Assembly (NCBI RefSeq): GCF_002165135.1
Contig: NZ_NFZQ01000011.1
Span: 62,001 to 126,000 of the forward strand
Reading direction: 5' to 3'
Source: Pseudomonas sp. SID14000
GTDB taxonomy: Bacteria; Pseudomonadota; Gammaproteobacteria; Pseudomonadales; Pseudomonadaceae
DNA: 64,000 nucleotides
The translations under genes and the position numbers were made by a program. Shown in pieces: positions 28,783 to 37,369 of the stretch. Position 1 is the stretch's first letter, and the number at the start of each line of letters is the position of its first letter. The notes beneath the pieces are model-generated. The model did no database searches and was not told where the DNA came from. It saw only the letters and a program-made list of their open reading frames with translations.

Positions 28783-30030
28783 ATGAGTAGCGCCACCATG
28801 ACTGCACCCTTCACTCTTCTGGCCGAGGCTGTCCGCCAGCACGGCTCACCGCTGTGGGCCTACGACGCCGGCACGATCGCAGAGCGTGTCGAACAGCTGA
28901 AGGTGTTCGACACCGTGCGCTTCGCCCAGAAGGCCAACCCCAACTTGCATGTGCTGCGCCTGATGCGCGCCCACGGGCTGGTGCTGGACGCGGTGTCGCT
29001 GGGCGAAATGGAACGGGCTTTTGCCGCGGGCGCAAGCGTGGATGGCGACCCAGCCGGCGTGGTGCTGACCTGCGACGCGCTGGACCGACCGACCCTGGAG
29101 CGGGTGGTGGCCTCGAAGATCGAAGTCAATGCCGGCTCCATCGATATGCTGCGTCAACTGGGGGAACGCTCCCCCGGCCACCGCGTGTGGATCCGCATCA
29201 ACCCTGGTTTCGGCCATGGCCACAGCCGCAAGACCAACACCGGCGGCGAGAACAGCAAGCACGGCATCTGGCATGAAGAACTGGGCGAAGCGCTGGCCTG
29301 CGTGAAAACCCATGGCCTGCACCTGGTGGGCGTGCACATGCACATCGGTTCCGGGGTGGATTACCAGCATCTTGAGCAAGTGGCCCGCTCGATGATCGAG
29401 CTGATCGGCCGCCTGGGCGTGGACATCGAGGCCTTTTCCATTGGTGGCGGGCTTTCCACCCCCTACCGCAGCAGCGACAAGCCGGTCGACCTGCAACGCT
29501 ACGCCCAGACCTGGGCCGTGGCACGCAAGGAAATCGAAGCGATGCTGGGCCACCCCGTGCGCATGGAGATCGAACCAGGGCGCTTCCTGGTGGCGGAATC
29601 GGGTTATCTGGTGGCCGAGGTGCGCGCCGTGAAGCAGGTGGGCCGCAATACCTTCGTCATGATCGACGCCGGCTTCAACGACCTGATGCGCCCGGCGATG
29701 TACGGGGCCTACCACCGCATGACCCTGCTCGACGCCAACGGCCAGCCGGTGGACCGCCCGCGGCAGCCGACCGTGGTGGCCGGGCCGTTGTGCGAGTCGG
29801 GCGATGTATTTACCCAGGATGACCAGGAACTGACCCCGCATGACCTGCCCCAGGCGCAGGTAGGTGACCTGCTGGTGATCCACGACGCCGGGGCCTATGG
29901 GGCGTCGATGTCGTCGAACTACAATAGCCGGCCGTTGCTGCCGGAGTTGCTGATCGAGGACGGTGCGCTGCGGATGATCCGCCGGCGGCAGACTGTGCAG
30001 GACCTGCTGAGCCTGGAGGCTGGCTTCTAA
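28783..30030 (+). CDS. lysA: diaminopimelate decarboxylase family protein
   Basis: A 415-residue PLP enzyme of the alanine-racemase-like fold, converting meso-diaminopimelate to lysine. PLP lysine in RFAQKANPNLHVLR; phosphate-binding SIGGGLSTPY; catalytic Cys block GPLCESGDVF. ATG at 28783 or 28798 may be used; neither has a strong ribosome-binding site. Divergent from the LysR gene, away from any dapF, so it may be a second, regulated lysA or act on a related D-amino acid. Confidence 0.85.
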   Translation: MSSATMTAPFTLLAEAVRQHGSPLWAYDAGTIAERVEQLKVFDTVRFAQKANPNLHVLRLMRAHGLVLDAVSLGEMERAFAAGASVDGDPAGVVLTCDALDRPTLERVVASKIEVNAGSIDMLRQLGERSPGHRVWIRINPGFGHGHSRKTNTGGENSKHGIWHEELGEALACVKTHGLHLVGVHMHIGSGVDYQHLEQVARSMIELIGRLGVDIEAFSIGGGLSTPYRSSDKPVDLQRYAQTWAVARKEIEAMLGHPVRMEIEPGRFLVAESGYLVAEVRAVKQVGRNTFVMIDAGFNDLMRPAMYGAYHRMTLLDANGQPVDRPRQPTVVAGPLCESGDVFTQDDQELTPHDLPQAQVGDLLVIHDAGAYGASMSSNYNSRPLLPELLIEDGALRMIRRRQTVQDLLSLEAGF

Positions 30031-30059
30031 TCTCGATCGCCCATCGATGGCACGGGCTT

Positions 30060-30160
30060 CGCCCGTGTTCGCGGGTAGCCCCGCTCCCACAGGCATGGCG
30101 CTGGACTTGAGGGCAGTGCTGTACTTGTGGAAGCGGGTTTACCCGCGAAAGGGCCGGCCC
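30060..30160. repeat. REP element pair
   Basis: Inverted REP copies (GCGGGTAGCCCCGCTCCCAC and GGAAGCGGGTTTACCCGCGA) separated by about 35 bp, after lysA. The small palindrome CGGGCTTCGCCCG precedes the first. Confidence 0.85.
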
Positions 30161-30269
30161 CGGCGACACATCAACTGATGCTCCCCCCCCCATTGCCCCA
30201 CCCCACACAATCCGGGTACCCTTTTTCTCCCTTCCGGCCCCCTGCCATACACAGCCCAGGCATGACTCC

Positions 30270-30713
30270 ATGATCATTCGCCAAAGCATCGCTGCCGACC
30301 ACCCGCAGTTGCTCGATATCTGGCTGCGCGCCGTGCGCGCCACCCATCACTTTCTGCAAGCGTCCGACATCGATGCACTGCTGCCGCAGTTGCGCGATGT
30401 CTACCTCCCGGCCGTCGAGCTCTGGGTTGCGGTAGACACCGATGACCGCCCGCTGGGCTTCATCGGTTTCAATGAAAACCACGTGGAGATGCTCTTCGTC
30501 GCCCCCGAGCTCCATGGCCAGGGCATTGGCCGCGCGCTACTAAATTTCGGCCGCCAGTCGCGCAGCGTGATGAGCGTCGATGTCAACGAGCAGAACCCGC
30601 AGGCAGTGGGGTTCTATCGTCACTACGGTTTCATCCAGACCGGCCGCTCGCCGCTCGATGGCGAGGGCCGGCCGTTTCCGTTGTTGCATATGAGCTTGCC
30701 CGCCCAGGCCTGA
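30270..30713 (+). CDS. GNAT-family N-acetyltransferase
   Basis: A 147-residue GNAT close to the YjaB type. VEMLFVAPELHGQGIGRALL holds the acetyl-CoA pyrophosphate loop (Q-G-x-G-x-A), and AVGFYRHYGFIQTGRS is the usual C-terminal strand-helix. Substrate unknown. Probably its own transcript, directly followed by the GntR gene. Confidence 0.88.
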   Translation: MIIRQSIAADHPQLLDIWLRAVRATHHFLQASDIDALLPQLRDVYLPAVELWVAVDTDDRPLGFIGFNENHVEMLFVAPELHGQGIGRALLNFGRQSRSVMSVDVNEQNPQAVGFYRHYGFIQTGRSPLDGEGRPFPLLHMSLPAQA

Positions 30714-30772
30714 TTTCCGGTGCCGCTTTGCGCCCCTGGCGCTGTTACAAATTCGCGAGACAGACCAAAGCC

Positions 30773-31510
30773 ATGAACCCGACGCGCTATACCACCGTGG
30801 CAAAAGACTTGATGGAGGGCATCGCCAGCGGTCGCTATCCGGTGGGTAGCCTGCTGCCCACCGAGTTCGAGCTGTGCGACTTGTACGATGTGAGCCGGCA
30901 TACGGTGCGTGCGGCGATCAACCAGTTGCTCGACCAGGGGCTGGTATCGCGGCGCAAGCGCGTGGGTACCCGGGTCGAGGCCAGCAGCCCGCGTGGCGGC
31001 TACTCGCAGTCGCTGGCCAGCGTGGCCGATCTGGCGCACCTGGCGGAAAACCAGCAACGGGAAATCCACGACGTGCACCACTTCGTCGCCGACCTGAGCG
31101 AAGCGGCGCGACTGGGGCTGGTACCGGGCGAGCATTACTTCTGCGTGTCGAGCATCCGCGTCGACCGTATGCACAACGCAGCGCCGCTGTGCTGGACTGA
31201 TGTGTACGCACAGCGCGACTATGCCGATGTCATCGAGTTGGCCCGCGAGCACCCCGACCAGCTGATTGCCGGGTTGATCGAGCAGCACTATGGCCGGGCG
31301 ATCGCGGTGGTCGACCAGCAGGTGCGGGCGGTGTTGCTGACTGCGGAAATGGCCCGGGTGCTGAAGGCCGAGGCGGGCTCGCCGGGGCTGAACATCATTC
31401 GCCACTACCGCGAGGAAAACGGCGACCTGATGGCAGTTTCCGAGACGGTGCATCCAGATGACCGCTTTACCTTGATTACCCAGATGCGCCGTGATCGGTC
31501 GCCGTCCTGA
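30773..31510 (+). CDS. GntR-family regulator with UTRA domain (HutC subfamily)
   Basis: A 245-residue regulator. Winged helix GSLLPTEFELCDLYDVSRHT followed by RAAINQLLDQGLVSRRKRVG, then a UTRA ligand domain ending in NIIRHYREENGDLMAVSETV. The start at 30773 is the usual N-terminus (MNPTRYTTVAKDLMEGI). UTRA domains bind small metabolites; the target here is not deducible, as no catabolic gene is adjacent on the same strand. Confidence 0.88.
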   Translation: MNPTRYTTVAKDLMEGIASGRYPVGSLLPTEFELCDLYDVSRHTVRAAINQLLDQGLVSRRKRVGTRVEASSPRGGYSQSLASVADLAHLAENQQREIHDVHHFVADLSEAARLGLVPGEHYFCVSSIRVDRMHNAAPLCWTDVYAQRDYADVIELAREHPDQLIAGLIEQHYGRAIAVVDQQVRAVLLTAEMARVLKAEAGSPGLNIIRHYREENGDLMAVSETVHPDDRFTLITQMRRDRSPS

Positions 31511-31597
31511 TCGGGCAATCGGGGCCGCTATGCGCCCCATCGCTGGCAAGCCAGCTCTCATAGAACCGCACATCACTCATTGAATTAGCACGGACCG

Positions 31598-31682
31598 TGT
31601 GGGAGCGGCTTTAGCCGCGAACACCGGCGCAGCCGGTGCCATGCACAGCGTTGGATTCTTCGCGGCTAAAGCCGCTCCCACA
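31598..31682. repeat. REP-type inverted repeat, 24-bp perfect arms
   Basis: TGTGGGAGCGGCTTTAGCCG... and its exact reverse complement (24 bp each) around a 37-bp spacer with a nested GCCGGTG/CACCGGC hairpin. Located in the 396-bp gap between the GntR gene and soxR. Confidence 0.88.
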
Positions 31683-31849
31683 GGGTACGCGGACCGCTTG
31701 CAAATTCAGTTGTCTACGCGACCGCGCAGCCCAAAGGGCTGGGCGATCTCCCACAGCGTTAGCGCATGTATCAGCACCGGCCGCAGGCGCCAGCCCAGGC
31801 CAGTAACGTCCTTTTGTTCATGCAGTGCTCCGATCATCAGGGAAAGCGG

Positions 31850-31897
31850 TTGCGGGGAAGATCGGGCAGGACTATAAAAGCTCAACTTAACCTGAGG
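31850..31897 (+). promoter_or_regulatory. soxR promoter with a SoxR box
   Basis: TTGCGG, a 17-bp spacer and TATAAA (31873-31878), followed at once by GCTCAACTTAACCTGAGG (31880-31897), which matches the palindromic SoxR box CCTCAAGTTAACTTGAGG at 15 of 18 positions. The box ends 10 nt before the soxR ATG and covers its ribosome-binding site, a layout that predicts autorepression. Confidence 0.7.
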
Positions 31898-31906
31898 TCA
31901 ACAGAC

Positions 31907-32362
31907 ATGGCAGTGGACAATTCACGGATGCTAACCGTAGGTGAGGTGGCCAAGCGCAGCGGCGTGGCGGTGTCTGCGCTGCACTTCTACGAGACGAAGG
32001 GGCTGATCGCCAGCGTCCGTACGGCGGGCAATCAGCGTCGTTATCCTTCACTGGTGTTGCGTACGCTGGCCATTATCAAGGTGGCGCAGCGCACGGGTAT
32101 TCCGCTTGAGGAGATCAAGCAGGCCTTCAGCCGCTATGCGCCCAACAGCAAGCTCACGGCCGCGCAATGGGGCGAGATGTCGACCGCCTGGCGCGAAGAC
32201 CTGGATGCGCGCATTCGCACCCTGGAAGCATTACGCGATAGCCTGGACAACTGCATTGGTTGCGGCTGCCTGTCGCTGGAGGAATGCCCGCTGCGCAACC
32301 CCGAGGATGTGCTGGGCAAGGAAGGTACCGGGGCGCGGATTCTGGAAAAGAAGGCCCGATAA
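31907..32362 (+). CDS. soxR: redox-sensitive transcriptional regulator SoxR
   Basis: A 151-residue MerR-family activator. N-terminal MerR helix-turn-helix LTVGEVAKRSGVAVSALHFY, dimerisation helix, and a C-terminal [2Fe-2S] cluster motif CIGCGCLSLEEC (C-x2-C-x-C-x5-C). It responds to redox-cycling compounds. In pseudomonads SoxR usually controls efflux and modification genes, not soxS, and no soxS is present. Confidence 0.95.
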   Translation: MAVDNSRMLTVGEVAKRSGVAVSALHFYETKGLIASVRTAGNQRRYPSLVLRTLAIIKVAQRTGIPLEEIKQAFSRYAPNSKLTAAQWGEMSTAWREDLDARIRTLEALRDSLDNCIGCGCLSLEECPLRNPEDVLGKEGTGARILEKKAR

Positions 32363-32392
32363 GGCTGCGCTGGCGCGTAGAGAACTGAATTC

Positions 32393-32420
32393 GCAAGCGG
32401 TCCGCTCCCACAGGGTCCCT
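32393..32420. repeat. partial REP element
   Basis: A truncated half-copy (GCGGTCCGCTCCCACAGGG) between soxR and the DUF3144 gene. Confidence 0.55.
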
Positions 32421-32471
32421 GCTAATTCAAATGAGCCATGTGCAGTTCCATGAGATCGCGCCCCCCATGGT

Positions 32472-32768
32472 TCAGTCGCTTTTGCCCAGCACATACCGGT
32501 CAAAATGCTCGATATGCTCGTCCAGGTTGTCCTCGAGCATCATCCGGTACTGCTCGCAGAAATACTTCAACAGTTCCTCCCGCGCGGCAGCCAGTTCCGC
32601 GCCAGACTTGAAACTGCGGGCGCTCATCCAGGCGTTGAAACGCGAGGCGCCAAAAGTCAGCGAGGCGCTTACCTTGCCCAGGTCCTCGATTTTTTCAATC
32701 TGCTGGTTCGCCAGTTCGATATGCGCATCCGCGCGGTCATAAAAAGCCTGATCGGTAGCTTGTGTCAT
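32472..32768 (-). CDS. DUF3144 family protein
   Basis: A 98-residue, all-helical cytoplasmic protein (MTQATDQAFYDRADAHIELA ... LEDNLDEHIEHFDRYVLGKS). The N-terminal Phe-Tyr...Ala-Asp...Ile-Glu-Leu-Ala-Asn pattern and length fit DUF3144. Function unknown. Confidence 0.78.
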   Translation of the reverse strand: MTQATDQAFYDRADAHIELANQQIEKIEDLGKVSASLTFGASRFNAWMSARSFKSGAELAAAREELLKYFCEQYRMMLEDNLDEHIEHFDRYVLGKSD

Positions 32769-32915
32769 TGCGGTTTACCTTGTTGCTGCATTCGAGTAAG
32801 CACAGCGCCGTTTTACAGGTAAAGCGTACGCTCGTGAACCTGTATCGAGACGTACAGTCTTAGCCGAGCCCTTCAGTTGGCCTAAACGTCCTCATCCATC
32901 CGAGCCATCCGTCCC

Positions 32916-33776
32916 ATGCGCCAAGCAATCCGCCGCTCCCCCTTCGTCTCGCTCTGCCTCATTCCTTTGTTCCCCCTGTTCATCAGCCCCGCCCATGCCA
33001 GCGGGGAAAGGCAACTGGTGGCGGCCATCAACGACTATCGAGCCCAGCCACAGCGCTGCGAGCGGCGCACGATTCGGGTCTCGACGCCGCTGGCCTTGAG
33101 GCCGAAACTGGCGTTACCAGTCGGTTACGGCGGTGGTTTGCGGGAAGGGTTGAAGGCTGCTGGTTATCAGGCGGTGAAGGTGCGGGCCATCCGTCTGGTC
33201 GGCGCGCAAGATGCCGAGGAAGCCTTCGACATGCTCCGCAGCGACTACTGCACAGCTTTGCTCGATAGCCAATATGCCGATATCGGCGTCAGTCGCTCAC
33301 GCAACGAGTGGCGAGTGCTACTGGCGCGGCCCTTGCTCGATGCTCAGCTCGGCGATGGGCGATCCGCAAGCAAAGCGTTACTGGCACAGGTCAACGCAGC
33401 ACGGGCGAAGCCGCGCCTGTGTGGTCGCCAGCGCTTCGCCGCTGCACGTCCTCTGACCTGGAGCACCGCCTTGGGAACAGCAGCGCAGCGCCACAGTCGG
33501 GCGATGGCCAACGACAATTTCTTCGCGCACCGCGACCTCGACGGTGACTTACCCGCAGACCGGGCGTGGGATGCCGGCTACCGTGGGCGGCAGGTCGGCG
33601 AGAACATTGCCGCAGGCCAAGGCTCACCGAGCAAGGCGATGGCAGGCTGGCTGGCCAGCCCCGGGCATTGCGCCAATCTGATGAACCCGATGTTTACCCA
33701 GGTGGGTGCGGCCTTTGCCGAGAACTCGCGTAGCGATAACGGTGTGTACTGGACGATGCTGTTCGGCGCGCCTTGA
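32916..33776 (+). CDS. secreted CAP-domain (SCP/PR-1-like) protein
   Basis: A 286-residue protein with a Sec signal peptide (cleavage near residue 28, after AHA). The C-terminal CAP domain is complete: LTWSTALGTAAQRHSRAMAN, a His (FFAHRD), GENIAAGQGSPSKAMAGWLA and SPGHCANLMNP. The N-terminal 110 residues look like a worn second copy: RAQPQRC parallels RAKPRLC, and QYADIGVSR...WRVLLARP parallels MFTQVGAAF...WTMLFGAP, without the His/Glu residues. Role unknown. Confidence 0.85.
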   Translation: MRQAIRRSPFVSLCLIPLFPLFISPAHASGERQLVAAINDYRAQPQRCERRTIRVSTPLALRPKLALPVGYGGGLREGLKAAGYQAVKVRAIRLVGAQDAEEAFDMLRSDYCTALLDSQYADIGVSRSRNEWRVLLARPLLDAQLGDGRSASKALLAQVNAARAKPRLCGRQRFAAARPLTWSTALGTAAQRHSRAMANDNFFAHRDLDGDLPADRAWDAGYRGRQVGENIAAGQGSPSKAMAGWLASPGHCANLMNPMFTQVGAAFAENSRSDNGVYWTMLFGAP

Positions 33777-33909
33777 AAGGGCACGCGCCAGCCCTCTGAC
33801 CAGGGCTGGCCTGCAGACCTTTGCCTGCACCACCTCTGACAACCCCCGCCGCACCTGCCCCCACTGCGCAGTCCAGATGACTGACGCGGGCGATGACACA
33901 TCGCTTGCA

Positions 33910-33928
33910 AATGACACTTTGTGTCATT
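33910..33928. promoter_or_regulatory. palindromic candidate operator before the aldolase gene
   Basis: AATGACACTTTGTGTCATT, perfect 8-bp arms around TTT. A further TGACAC lies 20 bp upstream and GTGTC 15 bp downstream. It lies 75 bp before the class II aldolase ATG, in position to control the aldolase/DapA-family operon. Confidence 0.6.
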
Positions 33929-34003
33929 ATCATCACAAATGTGTCCTGACGGTGCCCCGCGCCGATCAGCCATCCATCGCCCTTCCCCATGCAGGTAACG
34001 CCC

Positions 34004-34786
34004 ATGACGACCACCATGCAGACCCCCAAGGACCAGCTGGTCAAACTCGCCCAGCAGCAGATGCTGACGGCACTGGCCGACAACACCTATACCCCACGGC
34101 AGAAACTCGCCCTCACCTGCCGCATCCTGTTCGACGGTGGCCACGACTCCGGCCTGGCCGGGCAGATCACAGCACGCGCGCAAGAGCCCGGCACCTACTA
34201 CACGCAACAACTCGGCCTGGGCTTCGATGAAATCGCCGCCTCCAACCTGCTGGTGGTCGACGAAGACCTCAACGTGTTGCAAGGCCGCGGCATGGCCAAC
34301 CCGGCCAACCGCTTCCACAGCTGGCTGTACCGCGCACGCCCCGACGTCAACTGCATCATCCACACCCACCCGCTGCACAGCGCCGCCCTGTCGATGCTGG
34401 AAGTACCACTGGCCATCTCGCACATGGACCTGTGCCCGCTGTTCGACGACTGCGCATTCCTCAAAGAATGGCCCGGCGTACCGGTGGGCAACGAAGAAGG
34501 TGAAATCATTTCCAGGGCGATCGGCGACAAGCGCGCGATCCTGCTTTCCCACCACGGCCTGCTGATCGCCGGCCGCTCGATCGAGGAAGCCTGCGTGCTC
34601 GCCCTGCTGTTCGAGCGCGCAGCGAAGATGCAGCTGCTGGCCATGGGCGCCGGTGACATCCGCCCTATCCCGGATGCCCTGGGCAAGGAAGCCCACGACT
34701 GGATCTCCACCCCCAAACGTCATGGCGCCGCGTTCAGCTACTACGCACGCCGTGCCTTGCGTGCCCATGGCGACTGCCTGGGCTGA
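34004..34786 (+). CDS. class II aldolase/adducin family protein
   Basis: A 260-residue zinc-dependent aldolase-like protein. Metal ligands IIHTHPLHSAALS (His-x-His) and LLSHHGLLIAG; the Gly-Asn substrate loop appears as RGMANPANRFHSW. ATG at 34004 starts the family-like sequence. First of two genes in the operon with the DapA-family lyase. Substrate is likely a small sugar phosphate or hydroxy-keto acid, not determined. Confidence 0.87.
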   Translation: MTTTMQTPKDQLVKLAQQQMLTALADNTYTPRQKLALTCRILFDGGHDSGLAGQITARAQEPGTYYTQQLGLGFDEIAASNLLVVDEDLNVLQGRGMANPANRFHSWLYRARPDVNCIIHTHPLHSAALSMLEVPLAISHMDLCPLFDDCAFLKEWPGVPVGNEEGEIISRAIGDKRAILLSHHGLLIAGRSIEEACVLALLFERAAKMQLLAMGAGDIRPIPDALGKEAHDWISTPKRHGAAFSYYARRALRAHGDCLG

Positions 34787-34830
34787 TCGAAGCTGTACCC
34801 TTTCCTTAACAACGGCAGAGGTGCCTGGTT

Positions 34831-35718
34831 ATGTCTACACCTGTAATTCGCGGCGTTATCGGCTACACCATCACTCCCTTCACGCCAGACGGCACGCTCG
34901 ACCTGGATGCCCTGGGCAAGTCCATCGACCACCTGATCACCGACGGCGTGCACGCCATCGCACCGCTGGGCAGCACTGGCGAAGGCGCCTACCTGTCTGA
35001 CAGCGAATGGGAAACGGTGGTGCGCTTCAGCCAGGAACGCATTGCCGGCCGCGTGCCGAGCGTGGTCAGCGTCTCCGACCTGACCACCGCACGTACCGTG
35101 CAGCGCGCCCGCCTGGCACAGGCATGCGGCGCCACGGCGGTTATGGTGCTGCCCATCTCCTACTGGAAGCTCACCGAAGCCGAAGTGATCGCCCACTACA
35201 AGGCGGTGGGTGCGGCCATCGACATCCCGGTCATGCTCTACAACAACCCCGGCACCAGCGGCACCGACCTGTCGGTGGAGCTGATCCTGCGCATCCTCAA
35301 CGAAGTGCCGAATGTGACCATGGTCAAGGAAAGCACGGGTGACATCCAGCGCATGCACCGCCTGTTCAAGGCCACCGATGGCCAGGTGGCCTTCTACAAC
35401 GGTTGCAACCCGCTCACCCTGGAAGCCCTGGTGGCCGGCGCCACCGGCTGGTGCACCGCCGCGCCCAACCTGATCCCGGCCCTGAACCTGGCACTGTGGG
35501 ACGCGGTGCAGCACGGCAACCTGGCCGAAGCCCGCGCGCTGTTCTACCGCCAGTACGAACTGCTGGAGTACATCACCCGCCGCGGCCTGCCAACCACCAT
35601 CAAGGCCGGTTTGAAAATGCTCGGCCAGGATGTCGGCGCGCCCCGCCTGCCTCTGCAGCCGCTGGATGCGCAAGGCAGCGCCTACCTGAAAAGCCTGCTG
35701 GTAGAACTGGCCAACTGA
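34831..35718 (+). CDS. DapA/N-acetylneuraminate-lyase superfamily aldolase
   Basis: A 295-residue TIM-barrel class I aldolase. Key residues: APLGSTGEGAYLS (Thr-Gly-Glu binding), MLYNNPGTSGTD (catalytic Tyr), TMVKESTGDIQ (Schiff-base Lys). The Asn before Pro and the absence of an Arg in the usual diaminopimelate position are compatible with a catabolic aldolase and not with lysine biosynthesis. It follows the class II aldolase by 44 bp, with AGAGG before the ATG. Confidence 0.85.
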   Translation: MSTPVIRGVIGYTITPFTPDGTLDLDALGKSIDHLITDGVHAIAPLGSTGEGAYLSDSEWETVVRFSQERIAGRVPSVVSVSDLTTARTVQRARLAQACGATAVMVLPISYWKLTEAEVIAHYKAVGAAIDIPVMLYNNPGTSGTDLSVELILRILNEVPNVTMVKESTGDIQRMHRLFKATDGQVAFYNGCNPLTLEALVAGATGWCTAAPNLIPALNLALWDAVQHGNLAEARALFYRQYELLEYITRRGLPTTIKAGLKMLGQDVGAPRLPLQPLDAQGSAYLKSLLVELAN

Positions 35719-35755
35719 TCGCGACAATAGCCCGGCGGCGCCCTGCTGCCGGGCC

Positions 35756-37267
35756 TCACCGCAACAGCTTTGCGCCCCCTTGGCTGGCCTCGACCTGGCG
35801 CAATACCTTCGCCAGTTTCGCCACGGCCATCGCCAGCTCGCCCGGGGTATGCGCCGCAAACCCCATCAACACTCCCGCCTCCCCCCTCGACGACGCATAC
35901 AGGCCGCTGAGCCCCAACAGGTCTATGCCTGCTGCCTGCGCCGCCTTCACCACCTGCTCTTCAGGCATCGGCCTGGTGAAAACACAGGGCATCTGCATGC
36001 CACCCGCCGGCACGCGCGCGACAAGAAAGTCGGATAGCTGCGCCTGCACCAGTGCCGCCAGGGCATCGCGACGCTCGGCATAGATCGCCCGCATCAAGCG
36101 CACGTGGGCGCCGAAGTGCCCGCCCTCGATGAACCTGGCCAGGGTCAGTTGTGCCAGCGAAGCCGTATGCCCGTCCTGCAACGTCCGCGCTGTGGTCATC
36201 GGCCCGACCAGTTGCGGCGGCAAGACCATGTAGGCAATGCGCAAGCCGGCAAACAAGGACTTGGTGAACGTGCCGATATAAACCGTCCGGTCGTGGGCAT
36301 CCAGGCCTTGCACGCACGCGGTGGGTTTGCCGGCATAGTGAAACTCGCTGTCGTAGTCATCCTCGATGATCCAGGCGCGTTGTTGCCGTGCCCACTCGAT
36401 CACCGCCAGACGCCGGTCCAGGGACAGGGTCACGCCAGTGGGGAACTGGTGCGACGGGGTCAGGAAAACAGCCCTGGCATGGGGGGCCAACCGTGGGATC
36501 TGCTCGACCTGCATGCCGTCCGCGTCCACGGCCACGGCGATGCAATGCAGGCCAGCAACACCCAGCGCCTTCCTGGCGCCATGGTACGCCGGGTCTTCGA
36601 TAACTACCTGGTCGCCCGCATCGGCCAGTACGTGGGCACACAGGCTGAACGCCTGCTGCGAACTGGTGAGGATGAGCACGCGGTCGGCCGTGGCCTGTGC
36701 ACCACGTTCAAGATTGACGTAATCGGCAATAGCCCGCCGCAGTGGCCCGGTGCCTTGCGCGGTACTGTGCTGCAGTGCCTGGGTGCCATGTTCCCTGAAC
36801 ACCTGCCGCTGCAATTTTTCCCAGACCTGCAGCGGGAAGTTGCGTGTTTCTGCAACCCCCGGGGCAAACGGCCGAGGGACAAAGAAATTGTGCACCCCGC
36901 CCTCCTGGCACAACGCCTGGCCACGACGGCTGAGCGCCGGCGGCTCGCCCAGGGCTTTCACCCTTCGGCCCCGGGCGCGCGCCGGCAGTTGCTGCGCACG
37001 AGGTGAAACGAAGCTGCCGCTACCCACCCGGCGCTCGATGAAGCCTTCGGCGTGCAACTGGCCATAAGCGGCCTCGACCGTGTCCCGCGACACAGCCAGC
37101 GAGGTCGCCAGTGCACGCGAGGCGGGCAAGGCCTTACCCACGGGCAATGCCCCTTCGAGAATCAGCTGGCGTATCGCCCGCTGGATCCGCACGTGCAAAG
37201 GCAGCGACGCGCGCGCCGGGTCGCCGATCCAGGCTTTCACCGACTCCAGTTGTGCATGCTTGAACAT
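35756..37267 (-). CDS. MocR-type regulator (GntR winged helix + aminotransferase domain)
   Basis: A 503-residue fusion. Residues about 20-90 are a GntR winged helix (LPASRALATSLAVSRDTVEA); the rest is a fold-type I aminotransferase domain with the PLP lysine in VYIGTFTKSLFAGLRIAYMV and the Asp in WIIEDDYDSEFHY. Such proteins sense PLP or an amino compound and control neighbouring genes. It is convergent with the DapA-like gene and divergent from the BenE transporter, so likely their regulator. Confidence 0.92.
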   Translation of the reverse strand: MFKHAQLESVKAWIGDPARASLPLHVRIQRAIRQLILEGALPVGKALPASRALATSLAVSRDTVEAAYGQLHAEGFIERRVGSGSFVSPRAQQLPARARGRRVKALGEPPALSRRGQALCQEGGVHNFFVPRPFAPGVAETRNFPLQVWEKLQRQVFREHGTQALQHSTAQGTGPLRRAIADYVNLERGAQATADRVLILTSSQQAFSLCAHVLADAGDQVVIEDPAYHGARKALGVAGLHCIAVAVDADGMQVEQIPRLAPHARAVFLTPSHQFPTGVTLSLDRRLAVIEWARQQRAWIIEDDYDSEFHYAGKPTACVQGLDAHDRTVYIGTFTKSLFAGLRIAYMVLPPQLVGPMTTARTLQDGHTASLAQLTLARFIEGGHFGAHVRLMRAIYAERRDALAALVQAQLSDFLVARVPAGGMQMPCVFTRPMPEEQVVKAAQAAGIDLLGLSGLYASSRGEAGVLMGFAAHTPGELAMAVAKLAKVLRQVEASQGGAKLLR

Positions 37268-37270
37268 TGG

Positions 37271-37314
37271 TATGGCCAGTTGGTTAAAAGTGGCTGGGCT
37301 ATACCAGCCATTTT
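37271..37314. promoter_or_regulatory. inverted-repeat candidate MocR operator
   Basis: TGGCTGG and CCAGCCA around GCTATA (37291-37310), extended by flanking A/T runs. The unit reads TGGTATAGCC on one strand, and a sister copy TGGTATGGCC lies at 37268-37277 beside the MocR start codon. Two related half-sites in a 102-bp divergent gap. Confidence 0.6.
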
Positions 37315-37369
37315 AGCGCTATAAAAACCAGCCTTTCCAACCCTATGCCCCAGAATTCCCGAGGCCCCC

